From: a virus
Reading direction: 5' to 3' (one strand)
DNA length: 38,671 nt
IMG/VR virus record: IMGVR_UViG_3300024302_000023
Location: 1 to 38,671 of that record
Positions 21,747 through 31,284 of the stretch are shown here, piece by piece (position 1 is the stretch's first letter; the number at the start of each line of letters is the position of its first letter). Below the pieces are notes generated by a model. It was not told the DNA's origin. It was given only the letters and a program-made list of their open reading frames with translations, and searched no databases. The translations under genes were made by a program, and so were the position numbers.

Positions 21747-23644
21747 AATTTTCCAACTACCTCACTGAATTCTACCCCTGTACGAACAGCGACAAAATTC
21801 AACTGAATAAAGTTGATACTGCGGGCAGGTTTCACGTATATGTCACCCACGAATTCGTTGCGGTCAATGACTTCACCAGTATTATTGGTTTCATCAGCTA
21901 CCACACGATAATCGTAAATACCACGACGACCTTGAATGTCACGCAAGAAAGGCTCTACCATGTTGCGGAACTGGCTACGTGTGAATTCGTCATTGAATTC
22001 AAAGAGCATGAACTTAGCAGCGGTAGAAATAGCTTTTTCTAGCACGATAAACAAGCGACGGACGTTAATGCGGTCAAATGCACTAGGCGCCGAAAGCATT
22101 GTCTTATCACCGAACAGTAGTGTACCTTGACCAGGCTGTGATATAATTGGGTTAATACCAGCCATATACAGAATGTCACGGTCAGCTTGGCTTGGGTTGT
22201 AAGGAAGTTTGATAACGTCCTTAATTCCGCCACGATTGTAACCAGCTGGTGACCACCAAGGATCGCGAACTGTGTCTGTACGAACACAAAGACCAGCCAC
22301 ATCACCATTCATAGGAATGTTGCGATATAGGTCATTGTATTTGTCGTACATGTATTTCCAACCACTGTCCATTGTCGCGTAAGATGAAGAAGGCAGAAGG
22401 TTACGAGTTGCAACAATAGAAGTTGCTTCGCTACCTTCGTTATTTACAACGTCAGACGAGAATGGTGATAGGCAAACAATACAATCTTTGCGTAGTTCAC
22501 CAATGTTGTTTACAAGGTGAAGTGCAAGAGTTTGACTGGCGTCTGCACCAAGAACAAGTGAGATATCAACATCAGCGGCGTCTTTGAACTTGTCATAGCC
22601 ACGGATTTTGTCTGCTTCAGTAGGAGCCGAACCACGTGTTCCACCGGAAAGTGAAACTGTTTCTGGTGAAGTATTACCAACGAAGGTAACACCAGCAACA
22701 GCAGAACCAGCGTTGGTCATGTTGGCACTATGGTCCATCCAGCGAATCCAAGATGATTTCTGGTTGATGGCTTCTTTGTAGTAGTTGGTTGCACCGTCGA
22801 TTGTTTTTGCGTCTGAACCAAGGGAAACTTTCTCATAAACTTCCAGAACGGTTCCGGCCGTTTGTGAGATTTCACCGTCTTCATCAACAACGACAACATG
22901 AACTTCATCGCCAACACCAGAAAGTGTTGTTGCGAATGTAGAAGTACCAGGAGCCGTATCGACTTTTTGGTAATATTCCCAGTTACGAATGATAGAAGCA
23001 TTGGCAACAGCGCCGTCTTCGTGGGCTGTTGAAAGTGTAACCGAAGTCGAGTTGGCAATAGCGGAAACTTTTACTTCGGCGCCATTGACTGTTACAAGGT
23101 CACCAACAACCAATTCAGTATCGAATGCTGTGTTGTTAGCGGCGCTGGTCATTGTAGTCGAGTTGGCTGTAATATCAACAGTACCAGTCAATGTTGACTG
23201 ATAAGCACCAGAGGAACCACAGATAGAAACTTTCAGGTTGTTACCTAGTGTGCCAGGATATTTTGCAATCCAATCACCCACGGCACCAGAGCCGTCTGCG
23301 TAATTGTTATCATAATGGTCGTCGTTCTTGACGATAAGACCAGTGCCATCGCCAGTAGCATTATTTGCTTCTGAACCAGCAGTTTCGTTGGCAACACGAA
23401 CCGTTTGCAGTTTGTTACCATATTTTAGAAAGTTTGCAGCGGTGAACCAGACATTGGCTACGTTGTTGTCTGGCTTCCAGAACCGTAGTACCAGTTCGTC
23501 CTCTGATTCAATAAGCATACGCTCATTCAAAGGACCCCAGCGGAATTCACCTGCAATAGCGCCATCAGTGGTACTTACAGCCGGAATAACCGCGGTAAGA
23601 TCGATTTCACTGACATTGACGCCTGGACTAACTTGAAACCCCAT
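21743..23644 (-). CDS. gp18: Tail sheath protein gp18
   Basis: Contractile sheath subunit. The 633-aa sequence (T4 gp18 is 659) starts MGFQVSPGVNVSEIDLTAVI, the conserved sheath N-terminus, and ends with the C-terminal handshake region SINFIQLNFVAVRTGVEFSE. The core motifs WWSPAGYNRGGI, NPIISQPGQGTLLFGDKTML and FDRINVRRLFIVLEKAIS are typical. The central part (about residues 130-300) is a variable protruding domain. A late promoter 40 bases upstream and AAAGGAGAA before the ATG indicate strong late expression. Confidence 0.97.
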   Translation of the reverse strand: MGFQVSPGVNVSEIDLTAVIPAVSTTDGAIAGEFRWGPLNERMLIESEDELVLRFWKPDNNVANVWFTAANFLKYGNKLQTVRVANETAGSEANNATGDGTGLIVKNDDHYDNNYADGSGAVGDWIAKYPGTLGNNLKVSICGSSGAYQSTLTGTVDITANSTTMTSAANNTAFDTELVVGDLVTVNGAEVKVSAIANSTSVTLSTAHEDGAVANASIIRNWEYYQKVDTAPGTSTFATTLSGVGDEVHVVVVDEDGEISQTAGTVLEVYEKVSLGSDAKTIDGATNYYKEAINQKSSWIRWMDHSANMTNAGSAVAGVTFVGNTSPETVSLSGGTRGSAPTEADKIRGYDKFKDAADVDISLVLGADASQTLALHLVNNIGELRKDCIVCLSPFSSDVVNNEGSEATSIVATRNLLPSSSYATMDSGWKYMYDKYNDLYRNIPMNGDVAGLCVRTDTVRDPWWSPAGYNRGGIKDVIKLPYNPSQADRDILYMAGINPIISQPGQGTLLFGDKTMLSAPSAFDRINVRRLFIVLEKAISTAAKFMLFEFNDEFTRSQFRNMVEPFLRDIQGRRGIYDYRVVADETNNTGEVIDRNEFVGDIYVKPARSINFIQLNFVAVRTGVEFSEVVGKF

Positions 23645-23683
23645 CGTGTTTCTCCTTTATCATTTGTGATAGATATTCGCTAG

Positions 23684-23691
23684 TATTTATA
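23684..23691 (-). promoter_or_regulatory. Late promoter TATAAATA for gp18
   Basis: Exact consensus on the minus strand in the 68-base gap between gp17 and gp18, 40 bases upstream of the gp18 ATG. Confidence 0.85.
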
Positions 23692-23712
23692 AAAAGAGCG
23701 GATTATGAAGAC

Positions 23713-25874
<2,162 letters not shown>

Positions 25875-25875
25875 G

Positions 25876-26454
25876 TTACAATTCCTCTATAACGGTGACT
25901 TCGCCTTTCAAGCAATCGTCGGGTGTGAATACCATCTTGCCAAGTCCTGCGTTCTTTAGATCCCAACCCAATTCTTTACGAACGGGCTTGTAACATTTAT
26001 AGACCAATTCAGAGCAAGAGAACCGAACATCAGCCGTGTTCCCAAAGTCAAAGTTGTAATCATATGGTACGCCCAGGTAACCGATGGCATCTTCAACAGC
26101 CATTTCGCACCATGAGTGAGACACGTTAGGGCGCACTATAGCCATACGGTCGCAGCGCATCCAATCAACCAGATTGGTGTACTGGACAGCGGGTGTCATG
26201 GCATGAATAACCTTCTCGTCACCGACATAGATTCCAGCATGGGAATATTTGCCAGGAATGAAGAACCCATCAAGGTAGTTGTCATAGCCACGCAGCAAGA
26301 TATCACCGGGACGCAATTGGTCACGCACCGAATAGTAGTCATCGCCCTTGAGTTTGTAAGAGGTTGGGCCTACTGTGAGCCATAGCGGGGTCTTGTACAC
26401 CTTGATATGCGAGAACCATTGAAGGAACTTGGTCTGTATTTTGTATAGGCTCAT
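25876..26454 (-). CDS. Papain-like hydrolase of the YiiX/NlpC-P60 type, 192 aa
   Basis: RPGDILLRG at 48-56, KYSHAGIYVGDEKVIHAM at 69-86 and FSCSELVYKCY at 145-155 are the circularly permuted papain-like arrangement: catalytic His 72 comes first and Cys 147 later. Family members hydrolyse peptide or amide bonds in cell-wall peptides or lipids. No signal peptide or membrane helix is seen, so it may act inside the cell, in the virion or after lysis. The gene lies between the terminase subunits. The start overlaps the preceding 47-aa gene as ATGA. Confidence 0.8.
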   Translation of the reverse strand: MSLYKIQTKFLQWFSHIKVYKTPLWLTVGPTSYKLKGDDYYSVRDQLRPGDILLRGYDNYLDGFFIPGKYSHAGIYVGDEKVIHAMTPAVQYTNLVDWMRCDRMAIVRPNVSHSWCEMAVEDAIGYLGVPYDYNFDFGNTADVRFSCSELVYKCYKPVRKELGWDLKNAGLGKMVFTPDDCLKGEVTVIEEL

Positions 26455-26594
26455 TTGCTTAGATTGCCTATCATGGTCTGACCGCGAACCTTACCGATTT
26501 TACCAGCGTTCATTTGCTTTTTGATTTCTGAAATTTCCTCGGCTGTGGTTTCAGGCTCTTTGTATGGTGTGCGTTTCCAGTCGGTGAATTTCAT
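26451..26594 (-). CDS. Small protein, 47 aa, between terminase genes
   Basis: The product starts MKFTDWKRTPYKEPETTAEE and continues with a basic Gly-containing end (MNAGKIGKVRGQTMIGNLSK). It overlaps gp16 as ATGA at its start and the hydrolase as ATGA at its end; two exact overlaps make translation very likely. It is too polar for a membrane protein. Function unknown; co-translation with the terminase is all that can be said. Confidence 0.7.
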   Translation of the reverse strand: MKFTDWKRTPYKEPETTAEEISEIKKQMNAGKIGKVRGQTMIGNLSK

Positions 26595-27004
26595 TTTTTA
26601 TCTCCTAATAGCATTTTCTGAATGTCGTCTGTTGACATTACTAGGTTGTTATTCGTCACTTGTGACTCGGGTGCTTTTGGACCTCTCTCTTTTAGTGCTT
26701 TCTTTTTCGTCTGTAAATCTAGCAGCGCAAGGTTACCATCAACGATATTCTTGATAAGACCACCGACCACCTCAAACGCTCTTGGGTGTTCTGAGTCTTG
26801 GGCTACTTCAACAGCGGAGCCAAGAACAAGAGAACCCTGTTCGACCGCATCAATAATGTTGGCTCTTGCAAGCTCTGTATCCGCATCAATTTGTTCATCA
26901 GCCACAGTTGGTTCTTCTATTACCACAATGGCTTTTTCTTCTGCATCAATAACAATAGGGGGCAGCCCCAGGGTATCCTCAAACGAGTCATTAAATTTTG
27001 TCAT
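26591..27004 (-). CDS. gp16: Terminase small subunit gp16
   Basis: Recognises DNA for packaging and stimulates gp17. The block HPRAFEVVGGLIKNIVDGN followed by LALLDLQTKKKALKER is the conserved gp16 oligomerisation/coiled region. The acidic N-terminus and a C-terminal tail ending MSTDDIQKMLLGDKK are typical. It is 137 aa against 164 in T4. It starts three bases after the gp15 stop. Confidence 0.93.
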   Translation of the reverse strand: MTKFNDSFEDTLGLPPIVIDAEEKAIVVIEEPTVADEQIDADTELARANIIDAVEQGSLVLGSAVEVAQDSEHPRAFEVVGGLIKNIVDGNLALLDLQTKKKALKERGPKAPESQVTNNNLVMSTDDIQKMLLGDKK

Positions 27005-27006
27005 AA

Positions 27007-27885
27007 TTATTCCGTATCATGTTTAGTGCCATCATCAAAAAATGTAAAGTCTTGGGCAAAACCGAAATCATCCGAGGCATCAATGGTAGAAGTTGCAACC
27101 GAAGCAGCGGAGTTGGTTGTTGGTGTTCCGTCTGCTAATAGACCTGGTGTTGTGACAATTCGTGAGGCTGTCGCTGTCGAACCAATGGCTGTGTCTGGAA
27201 TCGTTTCAGTACCATCGGAAGCGGGAATGAATGTGTCTGTAATCACTCGCTTGATAACTTCGGCTGACTTCACTGGTCCATATAGATATGCTTTGATCTG
27301 AAAATCAAGGGTCCATATCAAAGCCCGTCGTGTTTGAAAGTCACCCTCATAGGCATCTTCTACAGCCGTTGATACCAGCACGATAGGAATATCCGTCTTG
27401 AATCCCATTTCTGGTATCATGTTAGCGGAGACAGTCCAATCTGGGGTAAAGTACGGTAGAATCTGTTGAACGATTTGTGCACCGTCGTTGGCGTTTTTGA
27501 CCATGATAGACAAGGACATTTCGATATCATACGGCACACCGACATACTGAGACAATAGTTTTTGTGGGTCTGTTGTCGAGTTAGTCACGTTTCGTTGACT
27601 TGACTGTTTAGCCCGTTCTGGTGAATAGGTCATGCCTGTGATCTCAAAACCCATTCGTGGTAGCTGAATAGCCACATCACGATTAAGGTCTGGGTCGGTG
27701 TTCAACCTGACTAAAAATTTCTCGCGTGGTCCATACGCAATAGGAACCTGTATCGTCTGTTGACGAACACCTTGATTGTCTACTCGTTCGATTGTGAGAT
27801 CGTTGAAAAGCCGCCCAAAGATAATGATATATTTGCGTATCGACTCATGGTCGAAATATTTGTTACCTCCGAATCCGATTGTCAG
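27007..27885 (-). CDS. gp15: Tail sheath stabiliser/completion protein gp15, non-standard start
   Basis: gp15 caps the tail and joins it to the neck. The N-terminal part GFGGNKYFDHESIRKYIIIF, then GRLFNDLTIERVD and VPIAYGPREKFLVRL, aligns well with T4 gp15. The rest (QLPRMGFEITGMTYSPERA, QQILPYFTPDW, IPIVLVSTAVEDAYEGDF) is equally typical. The frame is closed by TAA just upstream and contains no ATG, GTG or TTG before the conserved N-terminus. The candidates are CTG at 27885 or ATC at 27879, both behind a perfect AAGGAGG. TTG at 27705 would remove the conserved first 60 residues. It overlaps the upstream 60-aa gene by about 20 bases. Confidence 0.9.
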   Translation of the reverse strand: MTIGFGGNKYFDHESIRKYIIIFGRLFNDLTIERVDNQGVRQQTIQVPIAYGPREKFLVRLNTDPDLNRDVAIQLPRMGFEITGMTYSPERAKQSSQRNVTNSTTDPQKLLSQYVGVPYDIEMSLSIMVKNANDGAQIVQQILPYFTPDWTVSANMIPEMGFKTDIPIVLVSTAVEDAYEGDFQTRRALIWTLDFQIKAYLYGPVKSAEVIKRVITDTFIPASDGTETIPDTAIGSTATASRIVTTPGLLADGTPTTNSAASVATSTIDASDDFGFAQDFTFFDDGTKHDTE

Positions 27886-28045
27886 AGCCCTCCTTTATGA
27901 ACCGTTCTCTATACGAGCATGTTGTTTTCATAGCGTTCACAATGTCTTCCAGTTTGCTTTCAGTCTTGAGGTCTTTATTCATATGCGCTTCAAAATCAGG
28001 TTCTTCAACCCATTCGGCGCAATAATGGCACCATATTTCTTTCAT
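27863..28045 (-). CDS. Small zinc-finger-like protein, 60 aa
   Basis: The product begins MKEIWCHYCAEWVEEPDFEA; CHYC plus the following His suggests a single C2H-type or C2H2-like metal site near the N-terminus. The remainder is helical and charged, with one more Cys. GGAG lies 7 bases before the ATG at 28045. Its 3' end carries the gp15 ribosome site and overlaps the gp15 start, so gp15 initiation may depend on its translation. No family recognised. Confidence 0.65.
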   Translation of the reverse strand: MKEIWCHYCAEWVEEPDFEAHMNKDLKTESKLEDIVNAMKTTCSYRERFIKEGSDNRIRR

Positions 28046-28060
28046 CAAATATCTCCATCT

Positions 28061-28068
28061 TATAAATA
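28061..28068 (+). promoter_or_regulatory. Plus-strand late promoter TATAAATA for the HNH endonuclease
   Basis: Exact consensus on the plus strand, 59 bases upstream of the ATG at 28128, with GGAAGG as ribosome site 9 bases before the ATG. It sits in the gap between two divergent genes. Confidence 0.75.
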
Positions 28069-28127
28069 GTTGTAAGTCGCGGTACTACCAATACCCACTA
28101 ACTCTATAGCCCCGGAAGGCAACAGCA

Positions 28128-28766
28128 ATGTCACATCTATTTATACAGAACAAATACACAAGATGGTATTTCAATATCATCCGTAACGCACAATCACGAC
28201 CTATTCCCGAAGGATATGTTGAAAAGCATCATATCGTGCCTGAATCTATGGGTGGTGAAGAAACGGTTTCTCTTACCGCAAAAGAGCATTTCATTTGTCA
28301 CGCTCTATTGGTTAGAATGACCAAAGGTTCTGACCATCATAAAATGGTGTTTGCGTTCAACATGATGGGTGTGGACGCCCATGGCAAACGGTATGTTTCC
28401 AGACTACATGAATACAACAGGGTAAAAGTGGCTAAGGTTATTAGTGAATCGAATAAAGGCAGACAGCCGAGATTGGGTGCTGTTCTTTCCGATGAAACAA
28501 AAAAGAAGATAGGTGACGCCCATCGCGGCAAAGTACCATCAAAAGAATTGAGAGAATTATGGAGTAAACAACGAACTGGTGCTGGCAATGGCAACTATGG
28601 TAAAAAACACTCCGAGGAGAGAAAGAGAAAGATAGGGCAAAAATCCAAAGACAGACAGTATCCAGTTTCGTGTGTTCATTGTCAGAAGACCGTTTCTAAT
28701 CAGTTAACCTTATCTCGCCATCATGGTGATAGATGTAAATCTATTCAGCTTCGCCAAACGGGTTAA
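28128..28766 (+). CDS. HNH homing endonuclease, 212 aa, antisense to virion genes
   Basis: EKHHIVPESMGGEE and LTAKEHFICHALLV form the HNH nuclease core. NUMOD3-type repeats follow (LSDETKKKIGDAHRGKVPS and GNYGKKHSEERKRKIG). The C-terminal end carries a zinc-finger-like segment (CVHCQKTVSNQLTLSRHHGD). It is inserted between gp14 and the small gene before gp15, on the opposite strand, and its last 26 bases overlap the 3' end of gp14 tail to tail. Confidence 0.87.
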   Translation: MSHLFIQNKYTRWYFNIIRNAQSRPIPEGYVEKHHIVPESMGGEETVSLTAKEHFICHALLVRMTKGSDHHKMVFAFNMMGVDAHGKRYVSRLHEYNRVKVAKVISESNKGRQPRLGAVLSDETKKKIGDAHRGKVPSKELRELWSKQRTGAGNGNYGKKHSEERKRKIGQKSKDRQYPVSCVHCQKTVSNQLTLSRHHGDRCKSIQLRQTG

Positions 28767-29553
28767 TTTCGCTAAAGTCAATAATGTTGTCGTCATAATT
28801 GGTTGTTGTGAAATAGGTGTTATTAGCCTGAGCATCGGTGTTCACAGGTAGATAATCTTCCTTGATAAATGAACCACCATCTTCTAGCAATATCTTGTCA
28901 CCTGTTTCAAGCAACATTTCATAAGCAAGGGCGTTTCCAGAATAATCGGTTTCTATTTGATCAATGGTCGCATTACCAGTACTAATAGTTTCGTGGCTAT
29001 ACTCAAATAGGGTACACCTCAGATCATAGGTGTATAGACGACCAAACGAATAGAAAACTTCTTCATGTTCAACATGGTCGATCTGGAAAATCTTGCCGTT
29101 CAATGGGAAGTAGATTAGATCTCCTTCAAAGGGTCTGCCGAGAGACAAAGCAAAGTTGTCGCCGTTGGCATCCTCAAGTAAAAACTCGTCGCCTGTCTCT
29201 AAGAGAACATTATAGCCTTGGCCTTCTGTAAGCAATTTCTCTGATTGAAATTGTTCGAACCTTTTGACGGCTACTGTGAAGGTTATCTCGTCGCGTATCT
29301 CAAGACCAAACTTTGATAGTAGGTCACCCTCACCTTCAAAGCCCTCAACATTTTTGATATAGACTTCGATAGTCGCGGCTACATTGAAAGCCGAAAGCGT
29401 ATCTTCACCAAACAACAAATCTTCTTTGACAAGGGTACGCGGCAAGTATTGAACATCATGCCCATACATTTTTATGGACTCGATTATCAAGTCCTCTGCC
29501 AACCCCTGTTCTGAGGCGAAGGCATAGTTGTTGAAATAACTATTTACCGCCAT
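28741..29553 (-). CDS. gp14: Neck protein gp14
   Basis: gp14 with gp13 closes the filled head for tail joining. LIIESIKMYGHDVQYLPRTL then KEDLLFGEDTLSAF, NVEGFEGEGDLLSKFGLEIR and EGDLIYFPLNGKIFQIDHVE are the typical gp14 blocks. It is 270 aa against 256 in T4. The ATG at 29553 lies inside the last codons of the GIY-YIG gene inserted upstream (14-base overlap). Two nearly identical motifs (LLETGDEFLLEDANG and LLETGDKILLEDGGS) indicate a small internal repeat. Confidence 0.94.
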   Translation of the reverse strand: MAVNSYFNNYAFASEQGLAEDLIIESIKMYGHDVQYLPRTLVKEDLLFGEDTLSAFNVAATIEVYIKNVEGFEGEGDLLSKFGLEIRDEITFTVAVKRFEQFQSEKLLTEGQGYNVLLETGDEFLLEDANGDNFALSLGRPFEGDLIYFPLNGKIFQIDHVEHEEVFYSFGRLYTYDLRCTLFEYSHETISTGNATIDQIETDYSGNALAYEMLLETGDKILLEDGGSFIKEDYLPVNTDAQANNTYFTTTNYDDNIIDFSEINPFGEAE

Positions 29554-30178
29554 AATCACAAACCCTTTCTACACTGGTGCCTTTACGAGAAATTTTGCCG
29601 CTCTTGGACAGATATTTCAATGTAGTTTTGGGTATATCCAAAAGTTTTGATACCCATTCTAAGGACCATGAATGAAATTCTGTATCTTGGGTTGTTATCT
29701 TATACCAATACTTGGCTCTTGCTTGTGCGGCTTTCGTAGCATGTTCAATACTTTTCGGCACATCTTTGAGTCTTTTCGATAACTGATTTTTTTGTTCTTG
29801 GGAGCCGTTGTATTTACACAGCGGGCTGTTGTCGTAGTAAAGGTTCTTACCTGAAACTGATAATTTCTTTTTGAAATCATCACTTCTTTTCATACCACGA
29901 TTTACACGACCACCAGAGGCATGATTATAGCCAAGGGTCTGTAAATCATATTTTCCTATCCAATATTGTTCTCTATCATCAATAGTAGTTTCATCACATC
30001 TTTCAATCATTTCGCATGTAAAATTATTTACACCATGCTTACGAATAGCATTGTATAATTTGTAATTACAAGAGGTCTTTGAACGTGACACATGACCAGA
30101 CCATCTTTCATCAAGACTTTTTGATGTTTGACCAACGTATTTGATTTCATCAAATAATTTTATTGCGTAAATAATCAT
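29540..30178 (-). CDS. GIY-YIG homing endonuclease, 212 aa, wedged between gp13 and gp14
   Basis: MIIYAIKLFDEIKYVGQTSK is the GIY and YIG strand pair; LDERWSGHVSRS and CDETTIDDREQYWIGKYDL supply the conserved Arg and Glu regions of the nuclease. NUMOD3-like repeats (GGRVNRGMKRSDDFKKKLS) and a helix-turn-helix (LEWVSKLLDIPKTTLKYLSK) follow. ATG at 30178 is favoured over the GTG at 30190 that overlaps the gp13 stop, since GGGTGA is better spaced. It overlaps the gp14 start by 14 bases and has no promoter of its own, so it is read with the neck genes. Confidence 0.85.
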   Translation of the reverse strand: MIIYAIKLFDEIKYVGQTSKSLDERWSGHVSRSKTSCNYKLYNAIRKHGVNNFTCEMIERCDETTIDDREQYWIGKYDLQTLGYNHASGGRVNRGMKRSDDFKKKLSVSGKNLYYDNSPLCKYNGSQEQKNQLSKRLKDVPKSIEHATKAAQARAKYWYKITTQDTEFHSWSLEWVSKLLDIPKTTLKYLSKSGKISRKGTSVERVCDYGGK

Positions 30179-30186
30179 TATATATT

Positions 30187-30930
30187 TCACCCAGACATAT
30201 CAAACACTGGAAGGCTGTAAGAGGTAATCATTTCTTCTTCTAGTTCCTTGAGCCGTGTGTTGGCTTCATCCCACAATTCCTGACCGTTAAAGGTCACGCC
30301 ACCGGGTAGTTGTACGCCCGTGAATTTCTTCAGGTTAGCACCCCATTGACGTTTGAAAAGTTGTGTGGTATATTCAAGCAACCAACGGTCGTTCCATACG
30401 TCTGTGTAGGTGTCTGGGTCAATCAACTGGTAACCGTCGATGATAACATAATTGCCTACAGTTACCTTGTTCCAATCCATATCAAGATTCACTCGGTCGG
30501 TATGACGATTGAAACGAATGGGTTGTTGACCTGTAAGAATTTCCTGTATCATTGCGATATGCTGTTGAGCGATCACGTAATGCGTCATTTGAACATTAGC
30601 GGCGTCAAAAACATCATTCAAGGAAAACTGATAGTTCAGGTTGAACATATTGCTTGATGAAGAAATTGCGCTACCGATAGGGAAAATGCGTGTAACACCA
30701 ACGATATCTTCATTAAGTGAAATATATTTGTTGGTTACGTCTGTGGCTGTGACTTGGTGAGCGACATAAACTTGTTGTGTACCATCAAAGTGGTAATCCC
30801 TGTAATACTGAAGGGATTCATCAATGCGGTCGTCAAGTTGGTCATTATCAACATTTATGTCAATAACGGGCTTGCCTAAGTTGCGAAGGCAATACTCTCT
30901 GTGTTGTTCACGGCTTGTAGGTACTGCCAT
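30187..30930 (-). CDS. gp13: Neck protein gp13
   Basis: Head-completion protein that binds the portal with gp14. The start AVPTSREQHREYCLRNLGKP and the blocks VDNDQLDDRIDESLQYYRDY, MTHYVIAQQHIAMIQEIL and DVWNDRWLLEYTTQLFKRQW are typical of gp13. It is 247 aa against 309 in T4, as in many distant T4-like phages. AGGAG precedes the ATG and a late promoter stands 28 bases upstream, so the neck-to-terminase block starts here. Confidence 0.95.
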   Translation of the reverse strand: MAVPTSREQHREYCLRNLGKPVIDINVDNDQLDDRIDESLQYYRDYHFDGTQQVYVAHQVTATDVTNKYISLNEDIVGVTRIFPIGSAISSSSNMFNLNYQFSLNDVFDAANVQMTHYVIAQQHIAMIQEILTGQQPIRFNRHTDRVNLDMDWNKVTVGNYVIIDGYQLIDPDTYTDVWNDRWLLEYTTQLFKRQWGANLKKFTGVQLPGGVTFNGQELWDEANTRLKELEEEMITSYSLPVFDMSG

Positions 30931-30957
30931 AATAGAAATACTCCTAGTTCTTTACTG

Positions 30958-30965
30958 TATTTATA
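30958..30965 (-). promoter_or_regulatory. Late promoter TATAAATA for the gp13 unit
   Basis: Exact consensus on the minus strand between the small membrane-protein gene and gp13, 28 bases upstream of the gp13 ATG. Confidence 0.82.
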
Positions 30966-30981
30966 AGAACCAGGGAGACTA

Positions 30982-31281
30982 TTACTTTTTCATTATTTTC
31001 CAGTTGTGGTTGACTACCCACATATAAAAAGCGACTAAACCAGTCATAGCAACGGTGACCATAGTAGGATAATCTGGATATGCGTAATAATACATGAAAT
31101 AAGCCACGGCGGCCGATAGCCCGAACTTTGCGACTAGCCATGATTTACCTAGCTTGCTCATAATCCATGCCATTACAGGATTAGATTCTACGCCGCCTTG
31201 GTTGATAACTTTGTTCGTGGTGTAAACGTCGAGAACTTGTAGCACCATAAATGCTGCGATAAGAATTTCAATAGTTTCCAT
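30982..31281 (-). CDS. Multi-pass membrane protein, 99 aa
   Basis: Three hydrophobic helices are visible: residues about 5-22 (EILIAAFMVLQVLDVYTT), 50-68 (LVAKFGLSAAVAYFMYYY) and 73-91 (TMVTVAMTGLVAFYMWVV), with a basic C-terminal tail. The arrangement with an N-x-x-ES-NP loop (GGVESNPVMAWIM) recalls DUF5658-type small membrane proteins. It could act as a holin, given the size and three helices, but no family proof is visible. GGAG within the end of the 712-aa gene serves as ribosome site. Confidence 0.7.
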   Translation of the reverse strand: METIEILIAAFMVLQVLDVYTTNKVINQGGVESNPVMAWIMSKLGKSWLVAKFGLSAAVAYFMYYYAYPDYPTMVTVAMTGLVAFYMWVVNHNWKIMKK

Positions 31282-31284
31282 TTC

